From: Prochlorococcus sp. AG-670-N10
GTDB lineage: Bacteria > Cyanobacteriota > Cyanobacteriia > PCC-6307 > Cyanobiaceae
Reading direction: 5' to 3'
DNA length: 52,138 bases
NCBI GenBank assembly: GCA_003209065.1
Contig: QCSX01000010.1
Span: 1 to 52,138, forward strand
This document shows positions 47,555 to 52,138 of the stretch, one piece after another. How positions within the stretch are numbered: position 1 is the first letter of the stretch; each line of letters begins with the position of its first letter. The notes below the pieces were generated by a model. The model saw only the letters and a list, made by a program, of their open reading frames with translations. It searched no databases and was not told where the DNA came from. Position numbers and translations under genes: made by a program.

Positions 47555-48910
47555 ATGTCTTCAAGAAATTCAAAATTAATAGAACAATTAAAAAAAATTG
47601 ATAATTTAGAAATTATTGAAAGGACTTCCGAGGTGAAAAGGCTTTCAAAAGACTTTTATAATTATTCTCCAATACTCGAAAAGAAACTAGATGGTTGTAT
47701 CGCTGACTTGGCGGTACGACCTATTGATCAAAATGCAGTAAAGAAAGTAGCAGAAATTTGTTGGGAATTTTCTATACCACTTACTTTAAGAGGTTCAGGA
47801 ACAGGAAATTATGGACAAGCTGTCCCTTTGTTTAAAGGTATTGTTATGCAGATGAATTGTTTAAATAAAATTGAAGAATTTTATCCTGAGACAGGTTTTG
47901 TAAAGGTACAATCTGGATGCTTAATGGGAGATTTAAATAAAGAACTAGAAAAATATGGAAGAGAATTAAGGTTGCTTCCCAGTACATGGAAAACTGCAAC
48001 TATAGGAGGTTTTATTGCAGGGGGCTCAGGAGGTATTGGTTCAATTAGATGGGGATTTTTAAGAGATCCAGGGAATCTCATAGGTTTAGAAGCTGTAACA
48101 ATAAATGAAGAGCCTAAATTACTAAGATTTGATGCTGAAGAATCAGAACCTTTAAATCATGCATATGGAACTAATGGAATTATTACTTCATTATTAATAG
48201 CTACTGATATAAAACGTAAGTGGTACTCAATAATAATTGACTGTGAAGGGTTAAATAAGACAATCGAAATATTAAAAACATGTACCACTGCAGCAATTGA
48301 CCTAAAGCTTGGCGCAATTCTTGAGAAAGAAATTGTAGATCAAATGCCTTCCTGGTTTAAAGGTAAATCTAAAAGTCACAAGATTTTGATTCAATCAACG
48401 CTTGGGGGGATAAAAACTATTGAATTAATTTGCAAAAAATATGAAGTTAATTCTTTTCTTCTTGGAGAAGAAGATAAATTAACAAATGGAATCTCTGAAG
48501 TAGTTTGGAATCATACAACCCTTCATATGAGGGCAAAGGATAAAAACTGGACATATTTACAGATGCTTTTACCTCTAGATAAGGAATTCGAATTAATTAA
48601 TTCTTTGAGAGGAAAATGGGGTAAGAATATTCTTTGGCATCTTGAAGCTGTTTCTCAACAAGGAGTCCCTAGATTAGCTGCTTTGCCAGTAATAAAATGG
48701 CACAGTTCAGATCAAATAAACCAGATAATTGATAATTGTAAGAAACTGGGAGCAATTATTTTTAATCCACATGTATTAACTGTTGAGGGAGGTGGATTAG
48801 GAGTTATTGATTCTGATCAAGTAAAAGCAAAATTAAAATTTGATCCAAAAGGTTTATTAAATCCAGGTAAATTGCAAGGGTGGGAATTAAAAGATGAGTT
48901 TAATATTTAA
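47555..48910 (+). CDS. FAD-binding oxidoreductase (GlcD-like)
   Basis: A VAO-type FAD-linked oxidase. The FAD-binding signature LTLRGSGTGNYGQ is at residues 77-88, with GGFIAGGSGGIGSIRWGFLRDPGNLIGLE following. The C-terminus FDPKGLLNPGKLQGW is typical of the glycolate/lactate oxidase group. Length is 451. Specificity is unknown. It could be a glycolate-dehydrogenase-like subunit, but no FeS partner is adjacent. It overlaps folC by four bases in convergent orientation. Confidence 0.83.
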   Translation: MSSRNSKLIEQLKKIDNLEIIERTSEVKRLSKDFYNYSPILEKKLDGCIADLAVRPIDQNAVKKVAEICWEFSIPLTLRGSGTGNYGQAVPLFKGIVMQMNCLNKIEEFYPETGFVKVQSGCLMGDLNKELEKYGRELRLLPSTWKTATIGGFIAGGSGGIGSIRWGFLRDPGNLIGLEAVTINEEPKLLRFDAEESEPLNHAYGTNGIITSLLIATDIKRKWYSIIIDCEGLNKTIEILKTCTTAAIDLKLGAILEKEIVDQMPSWFKGKSKSHKILIQSTLGGIKTIELICKKYEVNSFLLGEEDKLTNGISEVVWNHTTLHMRAKDKNWTYLQMLLPLDKEFELINSLRGKWGKNILWHLEAVSQQGVPRLAALPVIKWHSSDQINQIIDNCKKLGAIIFNPHVLTVEGGGLGVIDSDQVKAKLKFDPKGLLNPGKLQGWELKDEFNI

Positions 48911-50139
48911 AACTTTTGATTTTTTGCAAATTTAATAAACTCAGCAACTAAAAATATTGAGCCTGTAAGCACAGGAGTACATTTTGGCCATTTTTCAAGC
49001 TCCAAAAGATAGTTAAAAGCCAGATCAACTTTTTCAAACTCATTAATATTTAAATGATTTAGCTCGTTAATATTAGAAAGATCTTTTAATTTCCAACTTG
49101 CTTGATTAGGAACTGGGACTAAAAGTATATGATCATTTTCTTTAATAAGAACCTTTATCATTGAGGTAATATCTTTGTGTATTTGGACTCCTAAAATCCA
49201 ATAAATCCCTTCATTATTATATTTCCAAGTTTCCCTTTCCTCTGAAAGGGCTTTTGCCGCAGAGAAATTATGTGCAGAATCAACAAGAATTTTTTTATTA
49301 AAACAGTTAATTATTTCTAATCTCCCGCTCCATTTTGTATTCTTAAGTCCTTCCTTAATGGAGCGTTCTTTAACCTTAAAGCCAAAATTAATTAGTTCTT
49401 CAATTACTCCAATAGCAACAGCTGCGTTTTGTTTTTGAAAATTACCATTTAAACCAATTTCATAATCATTTGATAGTGATTCTTTCCATATGATTTTTGC
49501 ATTTACTTCTAGGACTCTTGCTTTAATTATTTCCTCAACTTCAGCTTCTTGACGACAAGAAATAACAAATGCATTTTTTTCAATTACAGCTACTTTTTCT
49601 TTTGCAATTTTTTCAATTGAGTCTCCAAGATATTCTTTATGGTCTAAACCTATATTTCCAATAGCAATTATTGGTCTTAAATTATGGGCTGTAGTGGCGT
49701 CTAATCGTCCTCCTAACCCAGCTTCAAGAATTAATAAATCTACTTTTTTAAAATCAAAAAAATTTAGTGCGCAACAAATAATTTGTTCAAAAGGAGATAA
49801 TTTATGGGTTGAAAGATTATTTTTTATTTTCTTGAATATTTTTTCAAATTCTTCCTTACTAATCTTTTCTTTATTCACTCTAATCCTTTCACAGATATCT
49901 AAAAGGTGAGGAGAAGTAGTAACTCCAATATTCTTTTTATCTGCATAAAGAATGTTTTCTATAAAAGCGGTAATCGAACCCTTCCCATTTGTTCCTACAA
50001 TTTGAATAGCAGGTATATTTTTGCATGGGTCATCTAAATCTCTTAACGCATTTTTTATTCTTGATAATCCTAATTGAATATTTTCCCTTTCTAATTTGGG
50101 CGAGAGTAAATCAAAATTCTCAATGTTTACATTAATCAA
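48907..50139 (-). CDS. folC: Bifunctional folylpolyglutamate/dihydrofolate synthase
   Basis: A Mur-ligase-type enzyme adding glutamate to folates. The ATP loop is VGTNGKGSITAFI. TSPHLLDICERIRVN and LILEAGLGGRLDATTAH are the folate-binding and metal segments. GLDHKEYLGDSIEKIAKEK follows, and the C-terminal domain has ILVDSAHNFSAAKAL. Length is 410. It lies 12 bases downstream of argD on the same strand, forming a probable operon. Confidence 0.95.
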   Translation of the reverse strand: MINVNIENFDLLSPKLERENIQLGLSRIKNALRDLDDPCKNIPAIQIVGTNGKGSITAFIENILYADKKNIGVTTSPHLLDICERIRVNKEKISKEEFEKIFKKIKNNLSTHKLSPFEQIICCALNFFDFKKVDLLILEAGLGGRLDATTAHNLRPIIAIGNIGLDHKEYLGDSIEKIAKEKVAVIEKNAFVISCRQEAEVEEIIKARVLEVNAKIIWKESLSNDYEIGLNGNFQKQNAAVAIGVIEELINFGFKVKERSIKEGLKNTKWSGRLEIINCFNKKILVDSAHNFSAAKALSEERETWKYNNEGIYWILGVQIHKDITSMIKVLIKENDHILLVPVPNQASWKLKDLSNINELNHLNINEFEKVDLAFNYLLELEKWPKCTPVLTGSIFLVAEFIKFAKNQKF

Positions 50140-50151
50140 AATTAATAGAAT

Positions 50152-51327
50152 TTACATCTCTTCGAAAATTAAATTTAACTTCTTTAAAAGTATATTGATC
50201 TCATTTCTCGAAATTATCAATGGCGGTACAAATCTAACCACGTTTCCTCCGGCAGGAACTAAAAGCAAACCTTTATCAAAAGCTTTTAATGTGATTGTTT
50301 TTGCATCTGTGTAGGAATCATTTATAACCAGACCTTGTATTAATCCTAGACCTCTTATGCCACTAATAATTTTAGGAAATTTCTCTGAAATTTTAGTAAA
50401 ACCCTCATTTAATTGATTACCTCTTTCAAAAACGTTTTTAAGAATTCTACGTTTTTTGATTTCTTCTAAAACTGTTATGGCAGCTTTACAAGCAAAGGGA
50501 TTGCCACCAAAAGTACTTGCGTGATCTCCAGGGGAAAAAATGTTCGCTTTTTTTTGTACCAATAAAGCACCAATCGCATGCCCTCCGCCTAATCCTTTAG
50601 CTAATGTGAATCCATCAGGTTCGATTTCTAAATTCTCATATCCCCACATTTTTCCCGTTCTTCCTACTCCACTTTGAACTTCATCAAGAATTAATAGAGA
50701 ATTGTTTTGATTACAAATTTCTCTTAATTCTTTAAAAAATTTTTTATCTCCAGGTATTACTCCTCCTTCTCCTTGAATAGGTTCAATTAAAATTCCAGAA
50801 GCTTTTTGGTTATTTATTTTTAATTCTTCAAATAATTTTTTTACAGAAGCAATATCGTTATATTTGAAAAACTTAAAACCTTTAACCATTGGTTCAAAAC
50901 CTTTTTGGTACTTGGGTTGACCAGTAGCACTTAAAGTTGCGAGTGTTCTGCCATGAAAGCTAGATTCAGCAGCAAGAATAAAAGATTCTTTACCTTTGTG
51001 GACTGTATTACCATACTTTTTAATTAATTTAATAGCTGACTCATTTGCCTCGGCACCACTATTGCAGAAAAAAACACTTTCAGCGCAACTCTGTTTGGTT
51101 AAATATTTGCTTAATTCTTCCTGCTCTTCAATTTTATAAAGATTTGATATGTGCTGAACTTTTTTTAATTGTGCGGATAACTTTTTTCTTAAGATTCTAT
51201 TGCTATGTCCTAGACTACATGTTGCTATACCAGCCACAGCATCAAGATATTTTTTCCCTTTTTCATCCCATAACCAACATCCATTACCTTTTTTGAAAGA
51301 TATATTAAATCTAGTATAGGTATTCAT
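50152..51327 (-). CDS. argD: Acetylornithine aminotransferase
   Basis: A PLP-dependent class III aminotransferase for arginine synthesis. Conserved parts include GKKYLDAVAGIATCSLGH, FFCNSGAEANESAIKLI and LLILDEVQSGVGRTGKMW. The PLP-binding Lys is in FTLAKGLGGG. The longest frame would start at 51426, but that stretch is tRNA-Leu read on the same strand, so I chose the ATG at 51327 (391 residues). It is just downstream of tRNA-Leu and upstream of folC. Confidence 0.95.
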   Translation of the reverse strand: MNTYTRFNISFKKGNGCWLWDEKGKKYLDAVAGIATCSLGHSNRILRKKLSAQLKKVQHISNLYKIEEQEELSKYLTKQSCAESVFFCNSGAEANESAIKLIKKYGNTVHKGKESFILAAESSFHGRTLATLSATGQPKYQKGFEPMVKGFKFFKYNDIASVKKLFEELKINNQKASGILIEPIQGEGGVIPGDKKFFKELREICNQNNSLLILDEVQSGVGRTGKMWGYENLEIEPDGFTLAKGLGGGHAIGALLVQKKANIFSPGDHASTFGGNPFACKAAITVLEEIKKRRILKNVFERGNQLNEGFTKISEKFPKIISGIRGLGLIQGLVINDSYTDAKTITLKAFDKGLLLVPAGGNVVRFVPPLIISRNEINILLKKLNLIFEEM

Positions 51328-51332
51328 TAAAG

Positions 51333-51414
51333 TGGGAGCGGTCGGACTTGAACCGACATACCCGAAGGTGCCGCATTTTGAGTGCGGTGCGTCTACCAAT
51401 TCCACCACGCTCCC
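51333..51414 (-). tRNA. tRNA-Leu (anticodon CAA)
   Basis: On the minus strand GGGAGCG pairs with CGCTCCC and the discriminator is A. The anticodon stem CCGCA/TGCGG encloses CTCAAAA, giving CAA. A long variable arm, CACCTTCGGGTATG, identifies a class II tRNA, and the T-arm is GTCGGTTCAAGTCCGAC. Length is 82. The argD start codon is six bases beyond its 3' end, so argD may share its transcript. Confidence 0.95.
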
Positions 51415-51617
51415 AAGGCTCTTCACAAATAATTAACTTACTTAACTATAACAATAATTCATACATTGACTACTTTTTCTGCTTTACAGAAATGAGCTGT
51501 TGAAAAAATAAAAAATACTAAAAAGAGATCTTAAATTAAACACATTAGATTAGGAATTGATTCAAAATATAGCTTTAGGCTACAGTTCTGATACATTTCT
51601 GATTCAAGTTATAGTTT

Positions 51618-51646
51618 TGAAGCCCATTTTTGCAGATTAGGCTTCA
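51618..51646. repeat. Inverted repeat upstream of the mini-gene pair
   Basis: TGAAGCC at 51618-51624 and GGCTTCA at 51640-51646 pair perfectly (seven bases) around a 15-base loop. It lies 47 bases before the first mini-gene. No T-tract follows, so it is not an obvious terminator. It may be a regulatory or small-RNA hairpin. Confidence 0.35.
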
Positions 51647-51692
51647 CAGATAGTAATATTGTGTTATATTTCTTAGTAATGAAATTAAAACC

Positions 51693-51812
51693 ATGTCTGG
51701 AATTAAAACAAAAAGTAAAACTCAAAAATTATCATTCAAACTAGCGCCATATTTATTTATTGCAGTAGCTATTTTCACTGCCTTCAGTACTAATGGTGGT
51801 ACATGGGTATGA
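51693..51812 (+). CDS. Predicted 39-residue membrane mini-protein
   Basis: A reading frame of 39 codons with an ATG start, too short for most gene finders. The N-terminal half is basic and Lys/Thr-rich (MSGIKTKSKTQKLSFKL). It is followed by one hydrophobic helix, APYLFIAVAIFTAF, and a short STNGGTWV tail, the layout of small photosystem or thylakoid subunits. The stop overlaps the ATG of the next frame (ATGA). A TATATT at 51665-51670 could be its -10 box. I do not recognise it, and the identity is open. Confidence 0.6.
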   Translation: MSGIKTKSKTQKLSFKLAPYLFIAVAIFTAFSTNGGTWV

Positions 51813-51919
51813 ATGATCTAAAAATTAGTGGATTAAATAAATATTGGTCTGTTCGTTTTTTGATATTAACTTTCCTTTTTATTGGTTGTGTTTCTTTGGT
51901 TAACGTAGCTTACATATAA
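51809..51919 (+). CDS. Predicted 36-residue membrane mini-protein
   Basis: A frame of 36 codons whose ATG overlaps the stop of the preceding mini-gene by four bases. A polar start (MNDLKISGLNKYW) precedes one hydrophobic helix, VRFLILTFLFIGCVSLVNVAYI. No named family is recognised. The overlap is the typical signature of translational coupling and argues that both frames are real. The stop is 8 bases from the murA end on the other strand. Confidence 0.55.
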   Translation: MNDLKISGLNKYWSVRFLILTFLFIGCVSLVNVAYI

Positions 51920-51927
51920 AAATAAGA

Positions 51928-52138
51928 TTAAGCCGCTTTTATTTCAGATAAATTTTTTTTGTTTAATTTAGAATTTTGTTCCTCAATCATATCTACATTA
52001 TTTGTTTTTTGTCTTTTGATTTTAATTCCTAAACCAGATAGCTTTAATTCAAAATTTTCATAACCTCTATCTAAATGTTCAAGTCCATATATATAACTAA
52101 TATTGTCAGAGGTTAAAGCAGCGATTATAAGAGCAGCT
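51928..52138 (-). CDS. murA: UDP-N-acetylglucosamine 1-carboxyvinyltransferase, C-terminal part only
   Basis: The first committed step of peptidoglycan synthesis. Only the last 69 residues lie in the window; the gene continues beyond base 52138. The visible stretch AALIIAALTSDNISYIYGLEHLDRGYENFELKLSGLGIKIKR is the typical MurA C-terminus, although the hydrophobic stretch before SDN is cut. The end is a charged tail of about 28 residues, slightly long. The stop codon is at 51928-51930. Confidence 0.9.
   Translation of the reverse strand, partial: AALIIAALTSDNISYIYGLEHLDRGYENFELKLSGLGIKIKRQKTNNVDMIEEQNSKLNKKNLSEIKAA

Noticed and set aside
51328..51426. An in-frame extension of argD upstream to 51426, giving 33 more residues
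   Set aside because: The extension is the tRNA-Leu sequence read in frame. The ATG at 51327 starts the conserved aminotransferase N-terminus.
1..52138. CRISPR arrays, transposases, prophage or toxin-antitoxin pairs
   Set aside because: No regularly spaced repeats, transposase motifs or phage structural genes were found on either strand.

Overview
The window looks like chromosomal DNA of Prochlorococcus, probably a high-light-adapted, very AT-rich type. The evidence is strongly AT-biased coding and intergenic sequence, a compact layout with many 4-13 base overlaps, and kaiB-kaiC without kaiA next to rplU-rpmA. Further support comes from nblS, purD, purC, ClpR/ClpP, a high-light-inducible protein and many cyanobacteria-specific unknown families. 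No insertion sequence, prophage, integrase, CRISPR array or rRNA operon was seen. Nearly everything is ordinary core genome.

Layout. 1-3040: serA (5' end outside the window), prmA, petF and a small unknown gene. 3050-7643: lumenal pentapeptide protein, RNase Z, SpoIID-like protein, truB and an orphan methyltransferase. 7640-13812: ribosomal proteins L27/L21, the two-protein clock kaiBC, the NblS sensor kinase and purD. 13952-20825: purC, then an outer-membrane assembly run (Omp85, lpxC, fabZ, lpxA, lpxB) and an exported MsrA. 20838-29614: pepA, a GIY-YIG-like protein, a DUF1825 protein, tyrS, pyrF, then a minus-strand envelope/lipid group (MlaE-type permease, DUF3119, DUF3086, PlsY) and a GPH-family transporter. 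29676-32686: tRNA-Gly, a glycogen debranching enzyme, a 629-base gene-free stretch and the HU gene. 32801-34235: several tiny unknown membrane or exported proteins and an Hli protein. 34293-40937: cobD, ilvC, clpP3-clpR, a PIN-TRAM membrane protein, hemW-like and panB. 40982-45998: the SRP RNA, then ftsZ, ftsQ, an unknown membrane protein, ddl and miaB. 46073-52138: tRNA-His, a deaminase-like amidohydrolase with an FAD oxidoreductase, folC, argD, tRNA-Leu, two overlapping mini-genes and the C-terminal end of murA.

How the genes work together. Main themes are envelope construction (Omp85 plus lipid A genes; Mla-type lipid transport with PlsY; ddl and murA for peptidoglycan), cell division (ftsZ, ftsQ and an intervening unknown), daily timing and light response (kaiBC, nblS, hli), purine and pyrimidine synthesis (purD, purC, pyrF), amino-acid and vitamin synthesis (serA, ilvC, argD, panB, cobD, folC), and translation or RNA maturation (L21, L27, truB, miaB, rnz, tyrS, SRP RNA, three tRNAs).

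I found no clear new multi-gene system. The best leads are small: the mini-gene pair at 51693-51919, the Hli gene abutting a two-helix gene, structured leaders before rplU and hupB, the unknown protein between ddl and ftsQ, and the amidohydrolase/FAD-oxidase pair.
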